47,985 nucleotides of DNA from RGIG995 sp045542115 (GCA_045542115.1 JAZQKK010000034.1:1-47985), one strand, 5' to 3'; numbered from the stretch's first letter, positions 9,086 to 16,630 are shown. Made by a program: numbers and translations. The notes: generated by a model not told the origin, from the letters alone.

Positions 9086-9541
9086 TTATTCCGTTGCTAC
9101 GGAAATAAGCATATATTTGAAAATATCTGCCCGGACGAAGTCCCGTACCGCTGGGGGAAGGGACGATAGGGCGTTATCCGACAGGGCTGCCCGAATAAGA
9201 CGAACCTGTTCCGGGGACAGATAACCGTAGTCTGACATATTTTTTAAGAACAAATCGGCGTTAAAACAGTTAATGCTCTTTCCTACGGCGTTGACCACGT
9301 GCATAATGTGAGTTCGCTTGTCACTTCGCACCCGACGGATACGGATGTACCCACCCCCGCCTCGACGGCTTTCGATAAGATAACCTCGCTCCGGAGTAAA
9401 CCGGGAGGAAATGACGTAGTTGATTTGGCTGGGCACGACGTTGAACTGTTGCGCAAGCTCGTTTCGTTGCAGTTCCAACGAACCGTCTTGCTTTTCCAGT
9501 GCGTCCAGCAAGAAAGCGGCAATCAAGTCGCTGGATTTCAT
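9086..9541 (-). CDS. ctsR: Transcriptional repressor CtsR
   Basis: The 151-residue protein matches CtsR: an N-terminal winged HTH (about residues 1-70) containing FNVVPSQINYVISSRFTPERGYLIESRRGGGGYIRI with the glycine-rich wing RRGGGG, which is the heat sensor in Bacillus CtsR, then a C-terminal helical domain. It represses class III heat-shock genes and is inactivated by heat. I start at 9541 because GAGGTG lies 4 bases upstream and the resulting N-terminus MKSSDLI fits the family; a longer frame begins at 9562. It heads the clpC operon and should repress itself through the boxes upstream. Confidence 0.96.
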   Translation of the reverse strand: MKSSDLIAAFLLDALEKQDGSLELQRNELAQQFNVVPSQINYVISSRFTPERGYLIESRRGGGGYIRIRRVRSDKRTHIMHVVNAVGKSINCFNADLFLKNMSDYGYLSPEQVRLIRAALSDNALSSLPPAVRDFVRADIFKYMLISVATE

Positions 9542-9566
9542 AAGACACCTCGTTTCCATCAAAGTT

Positions 9567-9589
9567 TTTGACTTTGACCATCTTTGACT
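9567..9589 (-). promoter_or_regulatory. CtsR operator, downstream of the ctsR -10 box
   Basis: On the minus strand AGTCAAA-GAT-GGTCAAA (9589-9573) is an exact match to the known CtsR heptad repeat (A/G)GTCAAA-NAN-(A/G)GTCAAA. A third heptad AGTCAAA (9573-9567) overlaps its end. The site lies between the ctsR -10 box and the start codon. Confidence 0.93.
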
Positions 9590-9603
9590 TTCCTTGTGAC
9601 CTT

Positions 9604-9632
9604 ATTATACACGGTTCCGGTAAAAAATGCAA
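9604..9632 (-). promoter_or_regulatory. Promoter of the ctsR-mcsA-mcsB-clpC operon
   Basis: On the minus strand TTGCAT (9632-9627) and TATAAT (9609-9604) are 17 bp apart. CtsR heptads lie on both sides of this promoter. Confidence 0.9.
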
Positions 9633-9642
9633 CCCCTAAAAA

Positions 9643-9659
9643 GGTCAAATAAGGTCAGA
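9643..9659 (+). promoter_or_regulatory. Second CtsR box, upstream of the ctsR -35 box
   Basis: On the plus strand GGTCAAA-TAA-GGTCAGA matches the CtsR direct repeat with one change in the second heptad. It points opposite to the downstream operator and sits about 10 bp beyond the -35 box, so CtsR could bracket the promoter. Confidence 0.75.
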
Positions 9660-9801
9660 AAACTATTGTTCGTTTTAATTTGCAATTTCATTTCCTCTTG
9701 TTTTCTTTTATTTTCTTAATTTTTCTTTGTTTTTTGAAATTTTATTTCCTGGGTTTTTCTTCCACAATTCGTAAATATGTTTGAATTTTACCGCTCTTCC
9801 C

Positions 9802-9830
9802 TTGCATTTGGTCAAAGTTTGTGTTATAAT
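9802..9830 (+). promoter_or_regulatory. Promoter of the radical-SAM DNA-repair pair
   Basis: TTGCAT (9802-9807) and TATAAT (9825-9830) are 17 bp apart, with TG one base before the -10. A single CtsR-like heptad GGTCAAA (9810-9816) lies in the spacer but has no partner heptad. Confidence 0.88.
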
Positions 9831-9835
9831 ATATT

Positions 9836-9849
9836 CGAAATAATGTTCG
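9836..9849 (+). promoter_or_regulatory. Near-consensus LexA (DinR) SOS box
   Basis: CGAAATAATGTTCG differs at one position from the Gram-positive SOS box CGAAC-N4-GTTCG. It covers the predicted transcription start, 5 bases after the -10 box, which is where a repressor would block transcription. The downstream genes belong to a family pair predicted to act on DNA, which supports the assignment. Confidence 0.75.
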
Positions 9850-9870
9850 ATTTTTATGAGAGGTTGTTTA

Positions 9871-11175
9871 ATGAACACAATGGCACCGGCAATTTTCCGG
9901 GAATTGACCTTGGAAGAAAAAATTCATATTCTCACCGAGGGGGCGAAATACGACGTTTCCTGCTCTTCCTCCGGTTCCGCCAGAGGGGCACGGAGAGGGG
10001 GCGTTGGCGATTGTGCCCCGGCAGGCATCTGTCACTCCTTTACTCCGGACGGACGGTGTGTTTCCTTATTAAAGATACTGATGTCCAACGAATGTATTTA
10101 TAATTGTAAATATTGCGTCAATCGGAGGGAAGAAGACCTTCCCAGGGCCACGCTGACCCCCCGGGAGATTTGCGAAATTACCGTGGGGTTTTATCGCCGC
10201 AATTATATTGAAGGTCTGTTTCTCTCCACCGCCCTCTTTGCTTCCCCCGACGAGACGATGACTCGGTTGACCGAAACGGTGATTCTGCTCCGCAATGAAT
10301 ACCGCTTTCACGGATATATCCACCTGAAAGCGGTTCCCGGATGCGACCCGGAATGGATCGACCTGGCGGCTCAGTACGTGGACCGAATGAGTGAAAACAT
10401 CGAATTACCCTCATCGGAAGGATTAAAACGCCTGGCTCCCCAAAAGACCAAACAGGCCATTCTTAAACCGATGAAACGTCTGGCGATGATTTCTGAAAAG
10501 GCTATTGCAATGAAAGGACGGTCTAAGATTCTCCCGGCGGGACAGACCACCCAAATGATTATCGGGGCCACTCCCGACCCGGATGGGGTCATTTTGCGGC
10601 TGAGCGAAGGACTATACCGTCAGTTTGCGATGAAACGGGTCTATTATTCCGCCTATATTCCCGTGGGAAATCCTTCTCTATTACCGATAAAACCACCGGA
10701 TTTACTTCGGGAAAACCGCTTATATCAAGCGGATTGGCTGTTGCGGTTTTACGGATTTACGGCAGAAGAATTGTTGGAACCGGGGCAGAATTTCGACCCG
10801 GCAGTGGACCCAAAATCCGACTGGGCGTTACGGCATCCGGAATGTTTTCCGGTGGAAATCAATACCGCCCCCTATGAAATGCTGTTGCGGGTACCGGGCA
10901 TCGGCGTCAAGTCCGCGTGGCGCATTGCCCGGGCAAGGGAAGTGGCAACGTTGCACTACGAAGATTTGAAAAAAATGAAAGTGGTGCTTCGCCGGGCGGC
11001 TCATTTTATTACCTGCAACGGGAAATATTACGGTTGCGGAGAAAACCGGGCGGTCCTTCGGTCGTATCTGTTGGCTCCCGGATACGGAGAACGGGAACCG
11101 GGGCAACTATCGCTGACCGATGCGGCCTTGTTATTAAGCGATGCAAGACCCATTGCTCTGTCCGGCCAATTTTAA
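9871..11175 (+). CDS. Putative DNA modification/repair radical SAM protein (TIGR03916-like)
   Basis: The 434-residue protein has the radical-SAM cluster motif C-x3-C-x2-C (in CIYNCKYC), preceded by the family-like YDVSCSSSGSARG. A helix-hairpin-helix DNA-binding motif lies near the C-terminus (INTAPYEMLLRVPGIGVKSAWRIARAR, split here only by description). This matches the TIGR03916 family, whose members are nearly always paired with a TIGR03915/TIGR03914-type protein, as here. The reaction is unknown; a role in DNA metabolism is the family-level prediction. Start 9871 has GAGAGG 7 bases upstream; an in-frame ATG at 9856 overlaps that site. An SOS box overlaps its predicted start of transcription. 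Confidence 0.9.
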   Translation: MNTMAPAIFRELTLEEKIHILTEGAKYDVSCSSSGSARGARRGGVGDCAPAGICHSFTPDGRCVSLLKILMSNECIYNCKYCVNRREEDLPRATLTPREICEITVGFYRRNYIEGLFLSTALFASPDETMTRLTETVILLRNEYRFHGYIHLKAVPGCDPEWIDLAAQYVDRMSENIELPSSEGLKRLAPQKTKQAILKPMKRLAMISEKAIAMKGRSKILPAGQTTQMIIGATPDPDGVILRLSEGLYRQFAMKRVYYSAYIPVGNPSLLPIKPPDLLRENRLYQADWLLRFYGFTAEELLEPGQNFDPAVDPKSDWALRHPECFPVEINTAPYEMLLRVPGIGVKSAWRIARAREVATLHYEDLKKMKVVLRRAAHFITCNGKYYGCGENRAVLRSYLLAPGYGEREPGQLSLTDAALLLSDARPIALSGQF

Positions 11176-11199
11176 CCCCTATGTTAATTAGGAGATATT

Positions 11200-11946
11200 A
11201 TGCTGATTTACCAATTTTCCGGCGGCTTGGACGGATTTTTGTCCGCCGTTTTTCACGCCTACGAAAACAAAGAATTACCCGACCTTATCACCGACGGAGA
11301 ACCGGTGGAATCCCCCCTGTTGTCCCGAAAGGTCACCGTATCCCCCGACGAGGCAAAAGCCCTGCGGATCGAACGGGGAATCTACGCCCGTTTGGGGATT
11401 TCCGGATTGCATCAATTAAGCTATGCCTATGCTTCTTGCGACCCGGAAAAGAACCGAATCTTGTTCTATTGGATTTTATCGGTATTCAAATACGGAAACG
11501 CGGTACAAAAACGATACCACGACCCCAACGTAATGAATTTTTGCGATATGACGGCCAAGGTCACGTTGGAAATATACCATATGCTGGGATTCCTTCGCTT
11601 TGCGCAAAGCGAGGAAGGGTTGTACTGTGCCGAATTTTCCCCGGATAATAATATTCTACCCTTTCTGATGCCACATTTTACCCGGAGATTTAACGACCAA
11701 TGTTTTTTGATCTACGATTGCAAAAGGTCGCTATACGGCCTTTACAACGGAAAAGAATGGAAAGTTCTGACCTCCGAACAAAAACTGCCCCTACGTCATT
11801 CTCAGCCGGAACAAACCTTTCAGCGGTTGTGGAAGGAGTATTATCGGTCAGTCTCCATTGCCGCCCGGGAAAACAAACGTCTGCAAGATTCTTATCTCCC
11901 CCGCAGATACCGGGCTTTTTTAACGGAATTTCGGGAATCTCCTTGA
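11200..11946 (+). CDS. Partner protein of the radical-SAM DNA-repair pair (TIGR03915-like)
   Basis: The 248-residue protein begins MLIYQFSGGLDGFLSAVFHAYENKELP, the characteristic start of the TIGR03915 family of probable DNA metabolism proteins. Later landmarks are YAYASCDPEKN and FCDMTAKVTLEIYHMLGFLRF. In some bacteria this domain is fused to a uracil-DNA-glycosylase-like domain; here it stands alone and ends soon after LPRRYRAFLTEF. It follows the radical-SAM gene by 24 bases with AGGAGA as ribosome binding site, so both are expressed together, probably under SOS control. Confidence 0.88.
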   Translation: MLIYQFSGGLDGFLSAVFHAYENKELPDLITDGEPVESPLLSRKVTVSPDEAKALRIERGIYARLGISGLHQLSYAYASCDPEKNRILFYWILSVFKYGNAVQKRYHDPNVMNFCDMTAKVTLEIYHMLGFLRFAQSEEGLYCAEFSPDNNILPFLMPHFTRRFNDQCFLIYDCKRSLYGLYNGKEWKVLTSEQKLPLRHSQPEQTFQRLWKEYYRSVSIAARENKRLQDSYLPRRYRAFLTEFRESP

Positions 11947-11978
11947 TTTTGCCGATATGTCACAAAAAATTCCCTTTT

Positions 11979-12003
11979 GCCCCCTTGCAAAACGGGGGCT
12001 TTT
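11979..12003 (+). terminator. Terminator of the repair pair, overlapping a tRNA promoter
   Basis: GCCCCC (11979-11984) and GGGGGC (11994-11999) form a GC-rich stem with a 9-base loop, followed by a short TTTT. The loop contains the -35 box of the following tRNA promoter. The short T tract makes it a modest terminator. Confidence 0.6.
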
Positions 12004-12013
12004 GTGATATAAT
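11985..12013 (+). promoter_or_regulatory. Promoter of the tRNA-Gly-Arg-His operon
   Basis: TTGCAA (11985-11990) and TATAAT (12008-12013) are 17 bp apart, with TG one base before the -10. The first tRNA begins 20 bases after the -10 box. Confidence 0.9.
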
Positions 12014-12032
12014 AGTTAGGCTGAATTGACGT

Positions 12033-12106
12033 GCGGGTGTAGTTTAGTGGTAGAACCCCAGCTTCCCAAGCTGGTCGTGCGAGTTCGATTCTCGTCATCC
12101 GCTCCA
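12033..12106 (+). tRNA. tRNA-Gly (CCC)
   Basis: The 74-base cloverleaf has acceptor GCGGGTG pairing with CATCCGC, an anticodon arm CCAGC-TTCCCAA-GCTGG giving anticodon CCC, T loop TTCGATT and an encoded CCA. CCC is a minor glycine isoacceptor. Confidence 0.96.
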
Positions 12107-12111
12107 TAAAC

Positions 12112-12188
12112 GCATCCGTAGCTCAACTGGATAGAGCAATTGCCTTCTAAGCAATAGGTCGGGGGTTCGAGTCCCTCCGGATGTACCA
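12112..12188 (+). tRNA. tRNA-Arg (TCT)
   Basis: The 77-base cloverleaf has anticodon loop CTTCTAA giving TCT, T loop TTCGAGT and an encoded CCA. The first acceptor pair is G-T, as often seen in this tRNA. It lies 5 bases after tRNA-Gly. Confidence 0.96.
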
Positions 12189-12213
12189 TTTTGCTTGTTA
12201 CAATTTCATATAT

Positions 12214-12291
<78 letters not shown>

Positions 12292-12292
12292 T

Positions 12293-12327
12293 AAAAAGGA
12301 CCTTGTCAAATGACAAGGTCCTTTTTA
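12293..12327 (+). terminator. Terminator of the tRNA operon
   Basis: A perfect inverted repeat of about 15 bp around a 4-base loop (AAAT), with A and T tracts at the ends, begins 2 bases after tRNA-His. Confidence 0.93.
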
Positions 12328-12347
12328 ATAAAGTTTTTTCTTTCAAT

Positions 12348-12379
12348 AAAAAAGGAGCATTCGAAATGCTCCTTTTTTA
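12348..12379 (-). terminator. Terminator of the Asn-stalk surface protein
   Basis: An inverted repeat of about 13 bp ending in A6/T6 lies just past the stop codon of the gene at 12389-13309. It is symmetric enough to act on both strands. Confidence 0.88.
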
Positions 12380-12388
12380 TGTAAGCAA

Positions 12389-13309
12389 TCAGTCTTGCTT
12401 TTTCTTTTTCAGAATGACGACAACGGCTACGGCAATACCGACAACGGAAACCGCACCGACAACAATTCCGATAATGGCACCGGCAGAGATACCGCCGTCG
12501 TTGTTGGTATTGTTGTTATTATTATTATTGTTGTTATTCACGTTGTTGTTGATTTGGTCCGTGGGCAAATCGGGATTTACGTAAACGGAGTTCTGCCACT
12601 TGGTATCAGACTTTTCATCTGCAACCTTGCTGTCGTCTACGGATTTGTAAACGATGGTGTTTTCCATATTCACACCGTCGCTGCCCTGGTCACCAATGGC
12701 ACCGATATGGAAACGAACACGTTCGTTCTTGGCAACTTCTACCGTTACGGTAACGGTCTGAGGAGCCGTAGAAACGAGAGTCAGGAATTCTCCGCCGCCT
12801 TCTTCCGGATAAACCAAGCGGTCTTCTACGTAGATGGCAAAAGAGGTACCGGTCTGAGAAGTGCCGGCAACCAGATCCATCTGACGAGCCAAAGTAGAGG
12901 TGATTTCAATGGTACCGCCTGCGGGGCAGTAGAAGGTCTTAACTACGTCAGCTGCAACCGCGGGGTGGAAGTTTTTACCCAATTCACGAACGCGGGCATA
13001 ACCCAAACCGCTATCATCACCACCGGGGTTGGTGGTCCAAGCGTATTGAGCACCGTTGGCAAAGACCATAGGCTGATACATCTTTTTGACCAAAGAATAG
13101 AAATGATACTGCCAGAGTCCATCGGGGCTCTTCCCCTTACCGGTACGCCAAGCGGTTTGCTTTTTTGCATCGCCGGACTGATCATTCCATTCAAACTTGC
13201 TTCCGGCCGTTACGTCGATTTCTTCCGCAGCGCTGGAAGAAAACGCAAAGCAAGTCGCAAGAGATGCGAGCAAGCAGACAGCCAGGAAAACTGTGAGAAT
13301 TTTTTTCAT
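12389..13309 (-). CDS. Cell-surface protein: signal peptide, beta-rich domain, Asn-repeat stalk, C-terminal membrane anchor
   Basis: No family was recognised. The 306-residue protein starts with a signal peptide (MKKILTVFLAVCLLASLATCFAF, then SSSAAEE as the likely cleavage region). A globular domain follows (about residues 30-235) with WQYHFYSLV, GLGYARVRELGKNFHP, PAGGTIEITSTL and ERVRFHIGAIGDQGSD; the many short alternating strands suggest a carbohydrate-binding-like jelly roll. Then comes an Asn-rich stalk, a hydrophobic helix of about 25 residues and the tail KKKKQD, so it should be anchored with the domain outside. It is monocistronic, with its own promoter and terminator. A ligand-binding role is inference. 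Confidence 0.8.
   Translation of the reverse strand: MKKILTVFLAVCLLASLATCFAFSSSAAEEIDVTAGSKFEWNDQSGDAKKQTAWRTGKGKSPDGLWQYHFYSLVKKMYQPMVFANGAQYAWTTNPGGDDSGLGYARVRELGKNFHPAVAADVVKTFYCPAGGTIEITSTLARQMDLVAGTSQTGTSFAIYVEDRLVYPEEGGGEFLTLVSTAPQTVTVTVEVAKNERVRFHIGAIGDQGSDGVNMENTIVYKSVDDSKVADEKSDTKWQNSVYVNPDLPTDQINNNVNNNNNNNNNNTNNDGGISAGAIIGIVVGAVSVVGIAVAVVVILKKKKQD
12501..12551 (-). repeat. AAC/AAT triplet repeat encoding a poly-Asn stalk
   Basis: Seventeen or so consecutive triplets are mostly AAC or AAT on the coding strand, giving an almost pure asparagine run broken by a Val and a Thr. Replication slippage here would keep the frame and change only stalk length. Confidence 0.85.
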
Positions 13310-13351
13310 AACACATACTCTCCTTTGAAGTTAAAAAGTATTTCTCCTTAT

Positions 13352-13380
13352 ATTATAGCGAATTTTGTTCCGATTGTCAA
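13352..13380 (-). promoter_or_regulatory. Promoter of the Asn-stalk surface protein
   Basis: On the minus strand TTGACA (13380-13375) and TATAAT (13357-13352) are 17 bp apart. The ribosome binding site AAAGGAGAG follows in the leader. Confidence 0.93.
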
Positions 13381-13428
13381 GGGGGACAAACGTTTTTTTG
13401 CAGTTTTGACACCAAATCGAAAAAAATC

Positions 13429-15747
13429 TTATCGAAGCCCCAAAGAAACCTGAATTTCCCCGTCGGACACCGACACGGAAACAGATTCGGGGACATCAAA
13501 CGTCTCGCATAAAATACGAACGGCCCGGTCTTCGATTTCGGTCTGAACCACCCGGCGGACGTTGCGCGCACCGTATTCCGCGCTGTAAGATTTTTCCGCA
13601 AGAAGCAGTACCGCATCCTCGGAACATTCAAACCCAATTTCCCGCTCTTTTAACCCGGCGGCCAATTCATCCAGAGCCAAACGAACGATATCGGGGAACA
13701 CCTCTTTGGGCAACGACCGGAAGGTAATAATTTCATCCACACGGTTCAAAAATTCCGGACGTAAAAATTCCGACAGGGCTTTTTTCGTCCGTTCCGCAGA
13801 CAATTCCTCGGAAGAACGGTTAAAGCCGGCAGAAGTCGCCTTGGAATGAGACCCTGCGTTGGAGGTCATTACGATAATGCAATGCTCAAACGAAACGACC
13901 TTTCCGTGGGCATCGGTAATCCGGCCGTCATCGAGAATCTGCAAGAGCACGTTCAAGACGTCGGGATGCGCTTTTTCGATCTCGTCGAACAAAACCACGG
14001 AATAAGGCTTGCGGCGGATTTTTTCGGTCAACTGCCCCGCATCGTCGTACCCCACGTATCCCGGAGGGGCACCGATGATCCGAGACACGGAATGTTTTTC
14101 CATAAACTCGGACATATCCAGCCGAATCAACGTTTCGGGGGAATGGAATAACTCTTTGGCAAGGACTTTGACCAATTCGGTCTTCCCCACCCCGGTGGGA
14201 CCGGTGAAAATAAAGGATACCGGGCGTTTCCGGGGCACCAAAGCGACCCGCGAACGGCGAACCGCATCGGACACCTTGACAACGGCCTCTTCTTGCCCTT
14301 TAATCTTAGAGCGGAGGACCTCTTCAAAACAGGCCAACTGATTTTGCTCCCGTTCCCGAATCTTGGAAGAAGGGATGCCCGTCCAAAGTTCGATAATCAA
14401 CGCCAAATCGTCCAGGGAGACCGTGACCGAATCCCGCTCGGAAATCAGAGTCTGGTATTCCGCTTCTCCCCGCATCAGGTCGGATTTCGCCGTGGCAATG
14501 GCGGCAAAATCTTCTTGGGTGGGTTCTTCTTTTCCTTCCAATTCCTGCAATTTTGCTTTTAGGCCTTCCAATTTTTGTTCGGCCAGGAAAGCTTTTTCAT
14601 AAACGGGATGTTTCAGCGTGGCGTTGGAACAAGCTTCGTCCAAAAGGTCGATGGCTTTGTCGGGCAGATACCGGTCGGTCACGTACCGCTCGGAGAGTTC
14701 CACCGCCTTTACCAAAACGTATTGGGGAACTTTAATATGATGGAAGGTTTCGTAACGGGCCTTGACCCCTTGCAACATCTTCACGGAATCTTCAATGGAC
14801 GGTTCGTTGACGATGACCGGCTGAAAGCGTCGCTCCAAGGCGGCATCTTTTTCGATATGCTTGCGATATTCGGTGAGGGTAGTAGCCCCAATCACCTGAA
14901 TTTCGCCCCGAGACAGGGCGGGTTTGAGCATATTGGCAGCGTTCATCGACCCTTCCGAATCTCCTGCCCCCACCAAATTGTGAACTTCGTCAATAACCAA
15001 AATCACGTTGCCAAGCTGACGGACTTCTTCAATCAAACCCTTAATGCGGCTTTCAAACTGTCCCCGGAATTGGGTCCCGGCAATCAACGCAGTCAAATCC
15101 AGAAGCCAAACTTCCTTGCCGGCAATCTTGGCGGGCGCATCGCCCGCAACGATTTTCTGAGCGATACCTTCCGCGATGGCAGTCTTCCCTACCCCCGGCT
15201 CTCCAATAAGGCAAGGGTTGTTCTTGGTACGGCGGTTGAGAATTTGCAACACCCGTAAAATTTCATTTTCCCGTCCGATCACCGGGTCGGTCTTTCCTTC
15301 CCGGGCCTTGGCGGTAAGATTCTGACAAAAGGCATCCAAATACTTATGCTTGGGGCCTTCCGCCTTCTTATTCTTCTTTTCTTTCTTGGACGGATTGTCT
15401 TTTTCTTCGGAAGAAGATGCGGCGGGCTGCGAAGGAGGTTGCATTCCTCCGGTGAGGTTGCTCATCAACTTCTGAAACAGATTCATCGACTGAGCTCCGC
15501 CCTCTTCAAATCCGTCAAAGGACGGAGCGGAAAGGCCGTCACCATCCCCCATCATACCGTCCATTTGTTGGCACATATCGTCCAACTCTTCGTCGGTGAC
15601 GCCCATCTGTTCAATCATTTGACTGATGGGTTTAATGCCCAATTCCTTGGCGCATTTGATACAAAGCCCCTCGTTGACCGTTTCTCCGTTTTCAATCTTG
15701 GTGATAAAAATAACGGCGGAGCGTTGCTTACATCGGTTACAAAGCAT
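13429..15747 (-). CDS. clpE: ClpE-like AAA+ unfoldase with N-terminal zinc finger
   Basis: The 772-residue protein has two AAA+ domains of the Clp/HSP100 class: D1 Walker A GEPGVGKT (182-189) and Walker B VILVIDE (248-254), and D2 Walker A GPTGVGKT (516-523). It has no Clp-N repeats. Instead it begins with a zinc finger C3/C6-C29/C32 with the same spacing as McsA, then a low-complexity Lys/Ser/Glu linker (about 100-135). This layout is that of ClpE. A middle coiled coil lies near 385-440. It is longer than Bacillus ClpE (about 700 residues). No CtsR heptad pair was seen upstream, so it may escape CtsR control, unlike ClpE in Bacillus. It stands alone between cvpA and the surface-protein promoter. 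Confidence 0.85.
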   Translation of the reverse strand: MLCNRCKQRSAVIFITKIENGETVNEGLCIKCAKELGIKPISQMIEQMGVTDEELDDMCQQMDGMMGDGDGLSAPSFDGFEEGGAQSMNLFQKLMSNLTGGMQPPSQPAASSSEEKDNPSKKEKKNKKAEGPKHKYLDAFCQNLTAKAREGKTDPVIGRENEILRVLQILNRRTKNNPCLIGEPGVGKTAIAEGIAQKIVAGDAPAKIAGKEVWLLDLTALIAGTQFRGQFESRIKGLIEEVRQLGNVILVIDEVHNLVGAGDSEGSMNAANMLKPALSRGEIQVIGATTLTEYRKHIEKDAALERRFQPVIVNEPSIEDSVKMLQGVKARYETFHHIKVPQYVLVKAVELSERYVTDRYLPDKAIDLLDEACSNATLKHPVYEKAFLAEQKLEGLKAKLQELEGKEEPTQEDFAAIATAKSDLMRGEAEYQTLISERDSVTVSLDDLALIIELWTGIPSSKIREREQNQLACFEEVLRSKIKGQEEAVVKVSDAVRRSRVALVPRKRPVSFIFTGPTGVGKTELVKVLAKELFHSPETLIRLDMSEFMEKHSVSRIIGAPPGYVGYDDAGQLTEKIRRKPYSVVLFDEIEKAHPDVLNVLLQILDDGRITDAHGKVVSFEHCIIVMTSNAGSHSKATSAGFNRSSEELSAERTKKALSEFLRPEFLNRVDEIITFRSLPKEVFPDIVRLALDELAAGLKEREIGFECSEDAVLLLAEKSYSAEYGARNVRRVVQTEIEDRAVRILCETFDVPESVSVSVSDGEIQVSLGLR

Positions 15748-15829
15748 AAGGTACTACCTTTCTATAAATGGAAACCTTGGATTTTTTAGTATGGATTTTG
15801 GCTTTATTGTTTGACAAAACCGGGGAACG

Positions 15830-16576
15830 TTATTCCCCTTTTGTCTCAAAAAGATGGGTCAGCGGGTCGAGATTATAGAAAATCTTGTAGACCACGGTCT
15901 TATCCTTGATGGCTTCCAATTCCCCCGGGGTACGGTCTCTCAACACGTACTTAGAGCCGGTGGCAACGATGGCAACCACGATAAAACTGATAAGGATCCC
16001 GGTAATTGCCCCCAAGATCCCTCCGCCCAATTTGTCCAACCGGCGAATGATGGGAAGATTACTGAGAAACTTGGAGAACAGCGAAATAATGATAATCAAA
16101 AGCATTGCCGCAAGGAAGATAACGGCAAAAGCAAGCACACGGCTGATCAAGGCAGACAGCGGGTCTACCATTTCGGTTATGATGGCACTCTTGGCGTGTT
16201 CAATGCCGTCGACCTTCATCGTCTCGTAGCGGGTCGCCATTTCATTCACGTCCACTCCGAGAAATTCGCAGGTTTCGGTAAAAAATTCCGGCTGGTCGGC
16301 AAACAAGTCGTCAAAATCTACCTCCGTGGCGGAGATGGGCTCCGAAGACGCGGTCAACTGATTGATGGCCCATTCCCGCATCGGTGCGTTAACGTAGTTT
16401 TCGTCGATATACCCTCCCAAACTGGACGAAAAGATAAGTGCCAACACCAGGGCGACCACACTCCCGACCAGGCTGATAATCGAGCGTATCAATCCCCGGC
16501 GAACTCCGAGAAACACACTGACTGCAAGAATCAACACAATCAGTAAATCCAGCGTCGTACTCAATGCCAAATCCAT
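15830..16576 (-). CDS. CvpA-family membrane protein
   Basis: The 248-residue protein has an N-terminal pair of hydrophobic segments (LDLLIVLILAVSVFLGVRRGLIRSIISLVGSVVALVLAL) with the GVRRGL turn typical of CvpA/colicin V production proteins. A hydrophilic stretch of about 75 residues follows, then further membrane segments. The family has no settled biochemical function. A perfect AGGAGG ribosome binding site precedes the ATG. It is the last gene of the run that starts at 21931, 54 bases after the upstream gene. Confidence 0.85.
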   Translation of the reverse strand: MDLALSTTLDLLIVLILAVSVFLGVRRGLIRSIISLVGSVVALVLALIFSSSLGGYIDENYVNAPMREWAINQLTASSEPISATEVDFDDLFADQPEFFTETCEFLGVDVNEMATRYETMKVDGIEHAKSAIITEMVDPLSALISRVLAFAVIFLAAMLLIIIISLFSKFLSNLPIIRRLDKLGGGILGAITGILISFIVVAIVATGSKYVLRDRTPGELEAIKDKTVVYKIFYNLDPLTHLFETKGE

Positions 16577-16630
16577 AAAAAATCCTCCTAAAAAAGCATA
16601 AGTTACTTGTTATTATGTCAAGTCTGTTCC

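Noticed and set aside
9810..9816. A single CtsR-type heptad in the repair-pair promoter
   Set aside because: CtsR needs two directly repeated heptads with a 3-base gap; no second heptad is present. It may be chance in this T-rich region.
12714..12725. Palindrome CGAACACGTTCG resembling an SOS box
   Set aside because: The gap between the half-sites is 2 bases instead of the 4 required for LexA, and it lies inside a coding region far from any promoter.
12395..13453. A 352-codon frame on the plus strand opposite the Asn-stalk surface protein
   Set aside because: It is the mirror of the Asn-rich and beta-rich gene, crosses that gene's promoter, and lacks a ribosome binding site. The minus gene has a signal peptide, promoter and terminator.
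16577..16630. TTGACA upstream of cvpA as a separate promoter
   Set aside because: No good -10 box is found at 16-18 bp. The gene is better explained as the end of the upstream transcription unit, although a weak internal promoter cannot be excluded.
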